A stretch of DNA of 64,000 nt from Paenibacillus xylanexedens (GTDB taxonomy: Bacteria; Bacillota; Bacilli; Paenibacillales; Paenibacillaceae). Each line of letters starts with the position of its first letter. Positions within the stretch are counted from its first letter, which is position 1. Of this stretch, positions 17,342 to 26,201 are shown one piece after another. A program made the translations under genes and the position numbers. Under the pieces are notes generated by a model that saw nothing but the letters and a program-made list of their open reading frames with translations, was not told where the DNA came from and did no database searches. The stretch is taken from NCBI RefSeq assembly GCF_017874615.1, contig NZ_JAGIKV010000005.1, forward strand, positions 124,001 to 188,000, given 5' to 3'.

Positions 17342-17920
17342 ATGAAAACGATAGATCGAAGGCAACAGGTGATGGATTCTGCCGAGAAATCCTTTGCCCT
17401 GTTTGGCTACAAGGCCACAACGATGGAGCAGGTTGCGAGACTTGCCAATGTGGGCAAGGGAACGATCTATACTTTTTTCGATAATAAAGAAGAACTGTTT
17501 AGCGAGATTCTGCGCTCGATCATTGCGGATATGAGACAGATTACAGAGCAGACCGTGAAGGAAGAGAACTCCTTTCTGGATAACGTGCATATGAGTATGG
17601 ATTCTTTGCTGGAGTATCGAGAGGAACATGAGCTGTTAATCAAGCTCTTTCAGGAGGTTAACGAGTTCGGTACACCGCAAGCCAAGGAAGGTTTGCAAAA
17701 AGTGGAGACAGCCATTCTCGAATATCTGGAGCGTCAGGTCAGCCGTGCCATGGAGTTAGAGCAGATTCGGAGGGATGATCCCAAGCTGGTTTCTTTTGTC
17801 CTGCTGAAGCTGTATGTCACCTTAACCTCGGATTGGAACAAAGCGCATCCTACGCTGCATAAGGATCAGATCAAGGATTTTGTGGGCCTCTTTCTCAAGA
17901 ATGGCTTATCCCCCACTTAG
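17342..17920 (+). CDS. TetR/AcrR-family transcriptional regulator
   Basis: This 192-aa TetR-family repressor has an N-terminal HTH (SAEKSFALFGYKATTMEQVARLANVGKGTIYTFF at about residues 12-45, shown here only as landmarks SAEKSFALFGYKATT and GKGTIYTFFDNKEEL) and a helical ligand-binding domain behind it. ATG 17342 is the start because AAGGAGGT is 9 nt upstream; an ATG at 17337 runs into a stop after two codons. Only 74 nt separate it from yhgE in the same direction, so it most likely represses its own operon with yhgE, as is usual for these pairs. The ligand is unknown. It stands directly behind the leader of CRISPR array A2. Confidence 0.93.
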   Translation: MKTIDRRQQVMDSAEKSFALFGYKATTMEQVARLANVGKGTIYTFFDNKEELFSEILRSIIADMRQITEQTVKEENSFLDNVHMSMDSLLEYREEHELLIKLFQEVNEFGTPQAKEGLQKVETAILEYLERQVSRAMELEQIRRDDPKLVSFVLLKLYVTLTSDWNKAHPTLHKDQIKDFVGLFLKNGLSPT

Positions 17921-17994
17921 AGAAGAGCGTGCCAATAGCTTCAGAACATAATAGAGATAGAACAAACGGATTAGCGTAAGGATAGGGAGAGAAC

Positions 17995-20184
17995 ATGATG
18001 AAATCATTCCACGTATTTGGGCAGGATCTGAAGTCCGCCTTCAAAAAACCAAAAGTATTTATTCCAATTCTCGTTGTACTGTTCATTCCGGTGCTGTATA
18101 GCGGCCTGTTCCTGAACGCATTCTGGGACCCCTATGGCAAAATGAATGAATTACCTGTAGCCGTGGTCAACACAGATCAGGGTGCAGTCTACAATGACAA
18201 ATCACTGGAGGTCGGTCAGAATCTGGTCGATGAATTGAAAAAAAGCAACGATTTCAACTGGCAATTCGTGACTCGTGAACAAGCAGAAAAAGGTATGCAA
18301 GACAACACATATTATATGACGATTGTGATTCCCGAGGATTTTTCAGCAAAAGCTACCACTCTGATGGAAGATCACCCGCAATCAGCGGAGCTGATCTATG
18401 AGCCCAATGAAGGATACAACTTCCTCGCGGGTCAGATTGGTGGAACTGCGGTCAAACAGATCAAATCCAAAGTCTCCGCCAAAGTAACTGAATCGTATAC
18501 CGAAACGTTACTGGATCAGGTGGAGAAGATCTCTAGCGGTTTATCGGATGCCGGAGATGGTGCTGGCAAGATCAACGAGGGCGCAGCCAAGCTGGATAAT
18601 GGTGCCTCTACTTTGAAAAAGAACCTGTCCAAACTGGCGGATGGAACCGACAAATTGGAAACAGGTATGGCACCATTAAAAGAGGGTACAGCTACCTTGG
18701 CACAAGGAATCGGTACGCTTCATGCAGGAGCCAGCTCCCTGTCGGATGGATTGTCCCAATTGGCGGCAGCAGGCGCGAAACTGGGTAACGGTGCATTGCA
18801 GGCTGAAACGGGCGGCAAACAGTTACAGGCAGGTATTCAGTCCGCTCAAGAAGGCGCGGCTAAGTTGGATGCTGGACTGGAAGCTTCCGAACAAGGAAGT
18901 GCGAAGCTGGTAGCCGGATTGCAAACCTCAGTGGAAGGCAGCAGCAAAGTAAGTGAAGGTGCCAAGGCCGTTGCGCAAGGTCTTGCCCAATTAGCCGAAG
19001 CAAGTCCCGAGCTTGCCGCGAGCCCTGCTGTTCAGCAATTACTGGCAGCAAGTCAGGCCGTTGCCGCTGGCAGCGAACAGGTCTATCAAGGTGGACAGCA
19101 ATTAGTGGAAGGCAGCAAAAGCCTTCAGGCTGCGCAACAGCAACTGCATCAAGGCAGCAGTCAGCTAGTGCAGGCTGAACAGCAACTTTTACAAGGAGCA
19201 ACACAATTATCAACCGGACATATGCAGCTTGCAACGGGCCTTCAACAATTTAACACCAAGTTGACCGAAGCAGCAGCCGGAGGAGCCAAACTTGCAGAAG
19301 GTTCGAGTCAGTTAAATACAGGTGCAGGCCAATTGGTTACGGGTATGAACCAGCTTTCAGACGGAATCACCACCATTGCCGAAGGTTCCCGCAAGCTGGA
19401 TGATGGTGCGGAAACATTAAAAGAAGGCACTACCAAATTAACCGACGGCTCTAGCGAACTTGCCACCAAGTTAAATGAAGCGGCAGCTGAAACGAGCAGT
19501 GTGAAAAAGACGGATGAACTTGTGAAGATGTATGCACAGCCCGTTCAGGTGGAAGAGCATAAACATAATGAAGTGCCCAACTACGGTACAGGATTCTCGC
19601 CATACTTCCTGTCATTGGGGCTGTTTGTCGGCGCATTGATTGCAACGCTAGTTGTACCCACACGCGGCAGTACGGTTACCGATGCGAGTAGCTGGAATCG
19701 TTTTGTGAGCAGAACCCTTGCTTTCACGATCATGAGTGCTGTCCAGTCCCTTCTCGCTTCCTGGCTCGTATTGTCCGTATTGGGTCTGGAGGTTCAGAGC
19801 GTTCCATTGTTCCTCTTGTTCAGCTTTGTTACCAGTCTAAGCTTCATGTACATCATTCAGGCTTTGGTGACTTGGCTGGAGAATCCGGGTCGTTTCCTCG
19901 CGATTCTGATGTTGATCTTCCAGCTAACCACCAGCGCAGGCACCTTCCCGCTCGAACTGATTCCAAATTGGCTGAAAGTGTTTAATCCATGGCTGCCTAT
20001 GACCTATTCGGTAACAGGTTATAAAGCTGTCATTTCGAGTGGACAGTTCGGTGTAATCTGGGATCAGATCGGAATTCTGTGCATCTTCGCCGTGATGGGT
20101 CTTGGAGGAACCTTAACGTATTTCCTGATGCATCGCACCACGGAGAACGCAAACGTCAGCAGTGAAGTCGCACTTCACCTGTAA
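17995..20184 (+). CDS. yhgE: YhgE/Pip-domain membrane protein
   Basis: This 729-aa protein belongs to the YhgE/Pip family (ABC-2-type membrane fold; Pip was named as a phage infection protein in Lactococcus). Residues about 20-45 are an N-terminal membrane helix (VFIPILVVLFIPVLYSGLF). A large extracellular region follows, whose middle (about 180-510) is a coiled-coil-like repeat of 7-11 residues with a GxxxLxxG pattern (for example LADGTDKLETG). Five or more C-terminal membrane helices begin near residue 540. The start is ATG 17995 or 17998. It is co-directional with the tetR gene and probably co-transcribed with it. One segment (18931-18963, VEGSSKVSEGA) is nearly the peptide encoded by a spacer of array A3. 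Confidence 0.92.
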   Translation: MMKSFHVFGQDLKSAFKKPKVFIPILVVLFIPVLYSGLFLNAFWDPYGKMNELPVAVVNTDQGAVYNDKSLEVGQNLVDELKKSNDFNWQFVTREQAEKGMQDNTYYMTIVIPEDFSAKATTLMEDHPQSAELIYEPNEGYNFLAGQIGGTAVKQIKSKVSAKVTESYTETLLDQVEKISSGLSDAGDGAGKINEGAAKLDNGASTLKKNLSKLADGTDKLETGMAPLKEGTATLAQGIGTLHAGASSLSDGLSQLAAAGAKLGNGALQAETGGKQLQAGIQSAQEGAAKLDAGLEASEQGSAKLVAGLQTSVEGSSKVSEGAKAVAQGLAQLAEASPELAASPAVQQLLAASQAVAAGSEQVYQGGQQLVEGSKSLQAAQQQLHQGSSQLVQAEQQLLQGATQLSTGHMQLATGLQQFNTKLTEAAAGGAKLAEGSSQLNTGAGQLVTGMNQLSDGITTIAEGSRKLDDGAETLKEGTTKLTDGSSELATKLNEAAAETSSVKKTDELVKMYAQPVQVEEHKHNEVPNYGTGFSPYFLSLGLFVGALIATLVVPTRGSTVTDASSWNRFVSRTLAFTIMSAVQSLLASWLVLSVLGLEVQSVPLFLLFSFVTSLSFMYIIQALVTWLENPGRFLAILMLIFQLTTSAGTFPLELIPNWLKVFNPWLPMTYSVTGYKAVISSGQFGVIWDQIGILCIFAVMGLGGTLTYFLMHRTTENANVSSEVALHL

Positions 20185-20196
20185 ATTCGTAAATTA

Positions 20197-20271
20197 AAAA
20201 GCAAAGGCGTGTACCTAAGCCCCCCTCTTATGGACAACAGAGGTGTTGGCTAAGGTACGCCTTTGCTTTTC
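20197..20271 (+). terminator. Terminator after yhgE
   Basis: AAAAGCAAAGGCGT..ACCTAAGCC pairs with GGCTAAGGTACGCCTTTGCTTTT in a long stem ending in TTTT; it can work in both directions. It closes the tetR-yhgE operon and faces the end of the DUF4190 gene. Confidence 0.85.
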
Positions 20272-20313
20272 TAGTTTTAGATCCAACCTAAGTTTGCTAA
20301 CTTCATATTTCTA

Positions 20314-20652
20314 TTATGTAGAGTAAATTTCAGAACTTGAGATAGCGAAATTAAACAATAGTACAAGCAAAATAAGTAATACATAAATGGCTGTACCTAT
20401 GATTCCACAGACAAGGCCAGCAATCGCTAACCCTTTTCCTTGCTCCATGCGAACTCTGATCTCTTTGAAGGCCAAAGATGCAAATATAATCGCAACGATG
20501 CCGATTACAATACCCACGTAAGGAATGGTGACGGACAGAATCCCCAAAACTAGTGATACAATCGACTTACTATTGGTCTTTGGCACTACATAAGGCGGTG
20601 GTGGCAATGTGTCGTTATAATAACGATCCACATCATTTTCGCGATGTTCCAA
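20314..20652 (-). CDS. DUF4190-domain small membrane protein
   Basis: The 112-aa product has a short soluble N-terminus with a proline cluster (PPPPYVVP), then two membrane helices joined by a conserved turn: SIVSLVLGILSV.. and GLAIAGLVCGIIGTAIYVLL. This is the DUF4190 pattern, in which the repeated glycine-rich helices resemble GlsB/Tim44-type small membrane proteins. TTG 20652 is taken as start because GGGAGG lies 7 nt before it; an ATG at 20685 lacks such a site. The function of the family is unknown. It is convergent with yhgE. Confidence 0.8.
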   Translation of the reverse strand: MEHRENDVDRYYNDTLPPPPYVVPKTNSKSIVSLVLGILSVTIPYVGIVIGIVAIIFASLAFKEIRVRMEQGKGLAIAGLVCGIIGTAIYVLLILLVLLFNFAISSSEIYST

Positions 20653-20919
20653 GGTCAATCCTCCCTGTTCTTTAAGTATGTTCATTATAATTGATTAATA
20701 GGAATAATAATATCCATATTGTGTTAATTATAAGTTACCATTAGATTTATTTTATTTCCATCATCCCCGTACACACATATAAATCCATAAGCTTATACTT
20801 CAAGGATTTGAAATTAAGAACCGTTTATCCGTGTGATGATATAAATCAAGAATACCTCTAACATATAGATATTATTATAGTCGTAATACTTTTCTGAATA
20901 TCTTTGGGGGATCACTACG

Positions 20920-21132
20920 ATGAAAATCGATAAAGTCATGAATATACTTATGATTGTGATACTTCTACTTATTGCTCTTTATCGAAATAATGTAGCTGTA
21001 TTATGTTTTAGTATTGTTTTGTTTGGAATCATGAGTTATACGACATTTAGAATTCGAACCCATTGGAATGTAGCAACTTATATCTTGTTGACCCTTGTAC
21101 TGATTATCTGGAACATATACCTCTGGATATAA
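20920..21132 (+). CDS. Small two-helix membrane protein (70 aa)
   Basis: The protein is almost entirely hydrophobic: two or three membrane segments (IMIVILLLIALY, VLCFSIVLFGIMSY, YILLTLVLIIWNIYLW) separated by short charged turns. I do not recognise a family. A GGGGGA site about 8 nt before ATG 20920 supports translation. The 267 bp upstream (20653-20919) hold no other gene. It stands alone and ends at a bidirectional terminator shared with the amino-acid transporter operon. Confidence 0.6.
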   Translation: MKIDKVMNILMIVILLLIALYRNNVAVLCFSIVLFGIMSYTTFRIRTHWNVATYILLTLVLIIWNIYLWI

Positions 21133-21150
21133 ACTATTATTTTCAAACAA

Positions 21151-21191
21151 AAGAACGCAATCCCTTATTACTCATAGGATTGCGTTCTTTC
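21151..21191. terminator. Bidirectional terminator
   Basis: AAAGAACGCAATCC and GGATTGCGTTCTTT form a 14-bp stem with A- and T-rich ends on both sides, between two convergent genes. Confidence 0.8.
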
Positions 21192-21217
21192 AACATTTCT
21201 TAGATTTGAAGTTTCTT

Positions 21218-21973
21218 CTATCCTTCCACTTTCACCCGCTGCAAAAACGTCCGGGTACGTGCGAGCCTCGGATTGCCGAAGATCTGTTCTGGTGGACCTG
21301 CCTCTGCGATCTCCCCGTTATCCATGAAAAATACACGATCCGCAACGTCACGGGCGAAGCCCATCTCATGCGTGACAATCATCATGGTCATGTTTTCCTG
21401 CGCAAGTTGTTTGATTACGCGTAACACTTCTCCCGTCAGTTCGGGATCGAGTGCCGATGTCGGCTCATCGAACAGCAGAATGTCGGGCTGCATCATGAGT
21501 GCGCGAGCAATGGCCACACGCTGTTTCTGTCCACCGGACAGATTGGCTGGATAGGCATCAGCCTTGTCCGACAGCCCTACTTTGCCGAGTAAGTCCAGAC
21601 TGCGGTACCGAATGACGCTTGAGCTTTCTTTTTTCAAAGCCTTCGGTGCGAGTTCCAGATTAGCCTGTACGGTCAGATGCGGGAACAAGTTGAAATGCTG
21701 GAATACCATACCCATACGATCCGTCATCTTGCGAATATCTGCGGCACCCACGTAACGACCATTATCAACCAACGTCTGATCCTGAATGCGAATCGTTCCG
21801 CCCGAAATATCCTCCAGATGAATCAGGCTGCGCAGCATCGTACTTTTCCCCGAACCCGAAGGCCCGATCACGGCAATCACTTCGCCTGGTTCCACGTTGA
21901 AGGATACCTGCTTCAGCACATCAAGTGTGCCGAATGATTTTCTCAACTGATTTACTTCTATTATATGTGTCAT
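21218..21973 (-). CDS. Polar amino-acid ABC transporter, ATP-binding protein
   Basis: This 251-aa ATPase of the GlnQ/TcyC group powers amino-acid import. Visible motifs are Walker [10 protein letters not shown] (37-45), the signature LSGGQKQR, Walker [14 protein letters not shown] and the His of the switch region in VTHEMGFA. It ends the three-gene minus-strand operon (binding protein, permease, ATPase), 33 nt after the permease. Substrate cannot be read from the ATPase; with one permease of about 220 aa and a FliY-like binding protein, cystine or glutamine-type substrates are the likeliest. Confidence 0.95.
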   Translation of the reverse strand: MTHIIEVNQLRKSFGTLDVLKQVSFNVEPGEVIAVIGPSGSGKSTMLRSLIHLEDISGGTIRIQDQTLVDNGRYVGAADIRKMTDRMGMVFQHFNLFPHLTVQANLELAPKALKKESSSVIRYRSLDLLGKVGLSDKADAYPANLSGGQKQRVAIARALMMQPDILLFDEPTSALDPELTGEVLRVIKQLAQENMTMMIVTHEMGFARDVADRVFFMDNGEIAEAGPPEQIFGNPRLARTRTFLQRVKVEG

Positions 21974-22006
21974 ATGCAGACAGTCCTTTGATTGATCAGA
22001 TTTAAT

Positions 22007-22666
22007 TTATTCAAATGAAAACCGCTTCTCAAGTAGCTTGAACAGCACGGTGAGTACAAGTGTCATGAGCAGATACATAACCGCCGCCACGAAGAAAGGT
22101 GTCAGCTGTAAGTCGCGATTTACCGCCGCTTGGGCGTAATACAACAGCTCAGGTACAGCCACGGCATAGAGCAGTGCCGTATCCTTGATGAGCGTAATGG
22201 ATTCATTGGCCGTTGCGGGCAATACTACACGAATCATCTGAGGAATAATGACTTTAGTCATCGTTTGCCACTTTGTTAACCCCAGTACCTTCGCTGCCTC
22301 ATGTTGCCCTTTATCAATGGAAAGCAGTCCGCCCCTGAAGATTTCAGCGAAGTACGCCGCATAGTTCAGGATGAACGCAATCCCCGCTGCAACAAAACGA
22401 TCAAACACCAGATACTCTCCAATCACCGGAAGCAACGGTAAACCGAAGCAGAAGAATAGAATTTGGAGCAGTAGCGGTGTTCCTCGCATCACGTATACAT
22501 ACGTATGGGCAATCCACGCCAGCAGTTTAATCTGGCTTCTCATCGCAAGCGTGACCGCAAATCCGAGCGGTACAGATAACACGATCGCTAGCAAGAACAT
22601 GAAAATGGTGGTCTGCGCCCCCTCTAGCATAGGTTTTAAAATGGTCGATAGATAATCCCAACTCAT
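22007..22666 (-). CDS. Polar amino-acid ABC transporter, permease
   Basis: This 219-aa His/Glu/Gln/Arg-type permease has about five membrane helices, beginning MLEGAQTTIFMFLLAIVL, and the EAA loop (EAAKVLGLTKWQTMTKVIIPQ) that docks on the ATPase. It would act as a homodimer because only one permease gene is present. A hairpin in the 112-nt gap between it and the upstream binding-protein gene may set the higher level of the binding protein. Confidence 0.95.
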   Translation of the reverse strand: MSWDYLSTILKPMLEGAQTTIFMFLLAIVLSVPLGFAVTLAMRSQIKLLAWIAHTYVYVMRGTPLLLQILFFCFGLPLLPVIGEYLVFDRFVAAGIAFILNYAAYFAEIFRGGLLSIDKGQHEAAKVLGLTKWQTMTKVIIPQMIRVVLPATANESITLIKDTALLYAVAVPELLYYAQAAVNRDLQLTPFFVAAVMYLLMTLVLTVLFKLLEKRFSFE

Positions 22667-22687
22667 TGTTTTGTCTCCTCTAATCTG

Positions 22688-22734
22688 TTAACCCCGCATT
22701 CCTCTGGGGCATAAATCGCTCCAGCATGGAATAC
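22688..22734. other. Intercistronic hairpin
   Basis: ACCCCGCATTCC (22690-22701) pairs imperfectly with GGAATACGGGGT (22725-22736), with CTGG/CCAG extending the stem inside. In the mRNA (minus strand) no T-run follows, so it looks like a processing or stability hairpin between the binding-protein and permease genes, not a full terminator. Confidence 0.5.
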
Positions 22735-22778
22735 GGGGTCCGTTTTGTTTCTAACTATATATCAGGTGAATAACCTGT

Positions 22779-23549
22779 CTATTTCAAAACCTTATCTTCA
22801 CCCAACCATTGAGTGGAGATCTTAGCCGCTGTTCCGTCTGCATTCAGCTCATCCAACGCTTTTTGCAGCTGATTCAGAAGCTCTTCATTGCCTTTTTTGA
22901 TACCAATGCCATATTGTTCCGGTGCAAGAGATTCATCCAGCAGTTTGAATGTTCCCTCTTCTTTGGACATGTAGTATCTCGCTACCACTTCATCAATGAT
23001 GACCGCATCCAGACGTTTTGTCTTCAGATCCGTCAGTGCAAGCACGTTATCCTTAAATTCGGAAGCTTTCACTTTATCCTTCAGGGGACTTGCTGCCAGT
23101 GAATCTGCCGCGGAGGACAGCGCCTGCAATCCCACATTTTTACCATCCAGTTCATCCAGCTTTGTAATTGGCGAGTCTGCCAATGTAATAGCTACTTGAC
23201 TGTTTTCCAGATACGGCTTCGTGAAGAGCACTTTCTCTTTACGCTCATCCGTAATGGTGTACCCGTTCCAGATCATGTCGATCCGGCCACTGTTCAGCTC
23301 TGACTCTTTGGAAGACCAGTCGATTGGCTGGAATGTGATTTCTTTACCCATTTTCTCCGCTGCAGCTCTTGCGTAATCAATATCAAAACCAACAATTTCA
23401 TTCTGCTCGTCCCGGAAACCCATTGGAGCAAACTTGTCATCAATTCCTACAACAATCGTGTTATCGTCTTTGCTTGCGGAACTGGAACAACCCGCCACAA
23501 TCAATACACATATACTAATGAATAATAGTAGAATCGCTTTTTTTCTCAT
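22779..23549 (-). CDS. Polar amino-acid ABC transporter, substrate-binding lipoprotein
   Basis: The 256-aa product has a lipoprotein signal (ILLLFISICVLIVAGC, Cys at about 21) and a family 3 solute-binding fold: VVGIDDKFAPMGFRDEQNEIVGFDID at the start of the mature part, the IDMIWNGYTITDERKEK stretch, and YGIGIKKGN near the end. It catches a polar amino acid outside the membrane. ATG 23549 is chosen because GGAGGGG lies upstream at normal spacing; an ATG at 23585 lacks one. It is first in the operon. The 298 bp before it (to 23847) contain its promoter and no recognised riboswitch. Confidence 0.93.
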   Translation of the reverse strand: MRKKAILLLFISICVLIVAGCSSSASKDDNTIVVGIDDKFAPMGFRDEQNEIVGFDIDYARAAAEKMGKEITFQPIDWSSKESELNSGRIDMIWNGYTITDERKEKVLFTKPYLENSQVAITLADSPITKLDELDGKNVGLQALSSAADSLAASPLKDKVKASEFKDNVLALTDLKTKRLDAVIIDEVVARYYMSKEEGTFKLLDESLAPEQYGIGIKKGNEELLNQLQKALDELNADGTAAKISTQWLGEDKVLK

Positions 23550-23847
23550 CTCTCGAACCCCTCCATGTCTATAACCAAAACCCAAACGCTTTAGTTCGTT
23601 ACCACGTTATCAGAGATTTATAATAACATAGCATGGGAGAAGAGTCGAGTATGTTGCCTATTTCCTTCTATTTCATGCAGCTTAATTGTCAACAATCTGT
23701 GAAAAAAACTCTTTCACTTGTGCCGATTCCACCAGCTTCTCACATATTGAAAATCCCAATTTAGTTCCTGTATCCCCTTCAACTCCGTACCCACTCATTG
23801 ATTAGCAACATTCCTCTCTTGCTTTTCGTCTGGAAAATATTAGGGAG

Positions 23848-24390
23848 GTGGATGAAATAAAATTCTTCAATACTACAAGAACATTGACCACATTGGTATT
23901 TTTTTTAATTTTGCTGATATTATCCGGCTGTAATCCTACTCCAAGTCATAGTACAAAGGAAGTCGAAATGGGATCAAAACAGGTTCAGGAACCGGAGTCC
24001 AACTTACCTCAGAAACTGCCTACTCCAACTATTCAGAGCGAAAGCGGCATCTCTATTCCTGCTATACAGGGCAGTTATTGCTGGGGAGGCACCTGCGTTG
24101 ATTACGCTAGCCTAATTTTTGAAGACAACAGTACGGTGCACGTTTTTGCCGGTGAGGATTTATCCATAGACATGGGTACAGATGTCCCCCCGGATGAGAT
24201 AAGTATTTCTGAATATGTGGACAACCGCAATGCATCCGTTACTTCTACGGATGGGACCTTCCAACTTCCCAAGGAACCAGGAACACATTATTATGGAGCA
24301 TTTGTCCGCTGGTCTTCCCCTCAAGATTCACAGATCAGCCTGGGAGATACTTCTTTTACGTTTGTGGTTCGTGTCGTTGAGAAAAAATAG
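23848..24390 (+). CDS. Putative lipoprotein of unknown function
   Basis: This is a 180-aa secreted protein. The N-terminus is a clear type II signal (LTTLVFFLILLILSGC, lipobox LSGC) followed by a low-complexity linker. The mature part (QGSYCWGGTCVDYA.. to the end) has two nearby cysteines that could pair and a beta-rich pattern ending in FTFVVRVVEK, like a small Ig-type or protease-inhibitor-like domain. The start is uncertain: GTG 23848 overlaps the GGGAGG site, and an ATG one base later is out of frame. A GC-rich hairpin follows at 24401-24427. I know of no functional assignment. Confidence 0.65.
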   Translation: MDEIKFFNTTRTLTTLVFFLILLILSGCNPTPSHSTKEVEMGSKQVQEPESNLPQKLPTPTIQSESGISIPAIQGSYCWGGTCVDYASLIFEDNSTVHVFAGEDLSIDMGTDVPPDEISISEYVDNRNASVTSTDGTFQLPKEPGTHYYGAFVRWSSPQDSQISLGDTSFTFVVRVVEKK

Positions 24391-24508
24391 AATCAAACAG
24401 AGCCCCTCCAATACTGGAGAGGGCCCCGTCTACTCTTTATATTTCTTATTCATTTTTCTTAATTTTCATATTCCGTTTATATTTCGTTGTTGTACATCCT
24501 GCCTTTAT

Positions 24509-26014
24509 CTATTGCTGCACTTTCTCGCGATCTTTCCCTTTATCGGATTCACCCGCGTTTTTGTTCGCGGCATCGCGATCCTGTTTCATTTCTTCCACCG
24601 TTTTCACCTTCAGACGTGCTGCACCTTCATATTCCTTTGTTGGAATAAGGTCACCAGCAGCAAGTCTTGCTTCTGCGGCTGCAATCGCATCCCCGTACTG
24701 TGGCAACCACTGGGCCTGTGCAACGAGCATCTCGTTGACCATCTGCCAGATCTCTTTTGGATTACATACGGCACCCACGAGCGGGTCCATCATGAACGCC
24801 TGACGAAGTAATTTATCATCTCCGTTGACCGCTGCTTCAACCGCAAGACGTTGCACGGAAATACTCACATTACATACCGCAGCCGGGCCAAGGGGCAGAT
24901 CGCCTACATGTGGCATCGAGATCCCGTTGCGGTCCACATATCCCGGTGCCTCAATAATCGCATCGTCCGGCAGGTTCGAGATCACCCCGTTATTAATGGT
25001 ATTGAAATGTCCACGATAGACACGTCCCGTCTCCAGCCCTTCAATAATGTACGAACCGTGCTCCTCGCCCCGTTTTTCCGGAATGAATTGCATCGGTTCA
25101 TCCTTCATCCAGTTAGGAAAATCAGTCTCAAACCAGTTGCGCCCCTCGGTACATACCCGCAGATATCCACCCGTCTCTCCGTTGATCCAGTTGCCCAGGT
25201 CGATCCATTCGTTGATCTCTTCCGGACGTTTGCGGTACCACGGCACATATTCACTCAGATGACCATTCGATTCTGTACTGTAATATCCAAAGCGGCGCAG
25301 CATATCGATCCGCACTTTCTCGGTGCGGCTGTACTCCGGATGTTTCTCGAAGGCTTCGAGCAGATCACCTGTAAGATCCTTACCTTCATGAGACGCCTGA
25401 ATGTACCAGGTCTGATGGTTGATGCCGGCACAGACAATATCCACTTCACTCTTTTTCAAGCCAAAAGCTTCCGCAATCTGATGATGACCATGCTGTACGC
25501 CATGACACAGTCCGATCGTCCGCACACCGCCGTACTTGTTGCAAGCCCATGTGAGCATCGCCATCGGATTGGAATAGTTCAAGAGCAGCACGTCAGGTGC
25601 GCTATGTTCACGAATATCCTTACAGATATCCAACATCTCAGCGATTCCGCGTTGTCCATACATAATGCCACCTGCACACAACGTGTCACCGACACATTGA
25701 TCTACCCCATATTTCAGTGGAATATCCACATCGGTTGCAAATGCTTCCAGTCCCCCAACACGAATCGTACACAGTACATACTTCGCATCTTTCAACGCTT
25801 CTTTCCGATCCGTTGTTGGCTGAATCTGAATATTCAATCCATTCTCACGGATATCCCGCTGACACAGCTCAGTCACCATGTCCAGATTGTGCTGGCTAAT
25901 ATCGCAGAACGCAATCTCGATGTTGTTAAACTCGGGTACCGTGAGCAAATCCCTTAACAATCCCCGTGTAAATCCGATACTTCCTGCCCCGATAAACGCC
26001 ACTTTAAACGACAT
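24509..26014 (-). CDS. GH4 alpha-galactosidase/alpha-glucosidase (MelA-type)
   Basis: This 501-aa member of glycoside hydrolase family 4 needs NAD+ and a divalent metal and splits alpha-glycosides by a redox-elimination route in the cytosol. The Rossmann motif FIGAGSIGFTR opens the protein. The metal ligands fit CHGVQHGHHQ (Cys and His) and GINHQTW (His). The VGDTLCAGGIMYGQRG stretch is typical of the MelA subgroup. ATG 26014 follows GGGGAGG at 9 nt. The end is a charged, repetitive tail. An AraC regulator gene lies 187 bp upstream in the same direction and likely controls it. Galactoside is the best guess for substrate; alpha-glucoside or galacturonide are alternatives. Confidence 0.92.
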   Translation of the reverse strand: MSFKVAFIGAGSIGFTRGLLRDLLTVPEFNNIEIAFCDISQHNLDMVTELCQRDIRENGLNIQIQPTTDRKEALKDAKYVLCTIRVGGLEAFATDVDIPLKYGVDQCVGDTLCAGGIMYGQRGIAEMLDICKDIREHSAPDVLLLNYSNPMAMLTWACNKYGGVRTIGLCHGVQHGHHQIAEAFGLKKSEVDIVCAGINHQTWYIQASHEGKDLTGDLLEAFEKHPEYSRTEKVRIDMLRRFGYYSTESNGHLSEYVPWYRKRPEEINEWIDLGNWINGETGGYLRVCTEGRNWFETDFPNWMKDEPMQFIPEKRGEEHGSYIIEGLETGRVYRGHFNTINNGVISNLPDDAIIEAPGYVDRNGISMPHVGDLPLGPAAVCNVSISVQRLAVEAAVNGDDKLLRQAFMMDPLVGAVCNPKEIWQMVNEMLVAQAQWLPQYGDAIAAAEARLAAGDLIPTKEYEGAARLKVKTVEEMKQDRDAANKNAGESDKGKDREKVQQ

Positions 26015-26201
26015 GTCTATGTCCTCCCCTAATCCGAATCTTTCGCTTCGGTTAATGACTCTCTTCATGAAATCATTGTACCAACGGCAAAAGGGGAAGC
26101 GTTATCAAAATCATGACCTGTTCAAGATCTTGTTGTCAAAAATCCTAACTTTTACGCACTAGCTCCAATAATCCAGTTGTATTCGAAATAACTGCAATCG
26201 C

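Noticed and set aside
18931..18963. Self-targeting of the local yhgE gene by the A3 spacer
   Set aside because: There are mismatches in the seed and many third-position changes, and the flanking triplet is CTC, not TTC.
24825..25957. Long plus-strand frames opposite the GH4 gene
   Set aside because: Shadow frames of the well-supported minus-strand GH4 gene.
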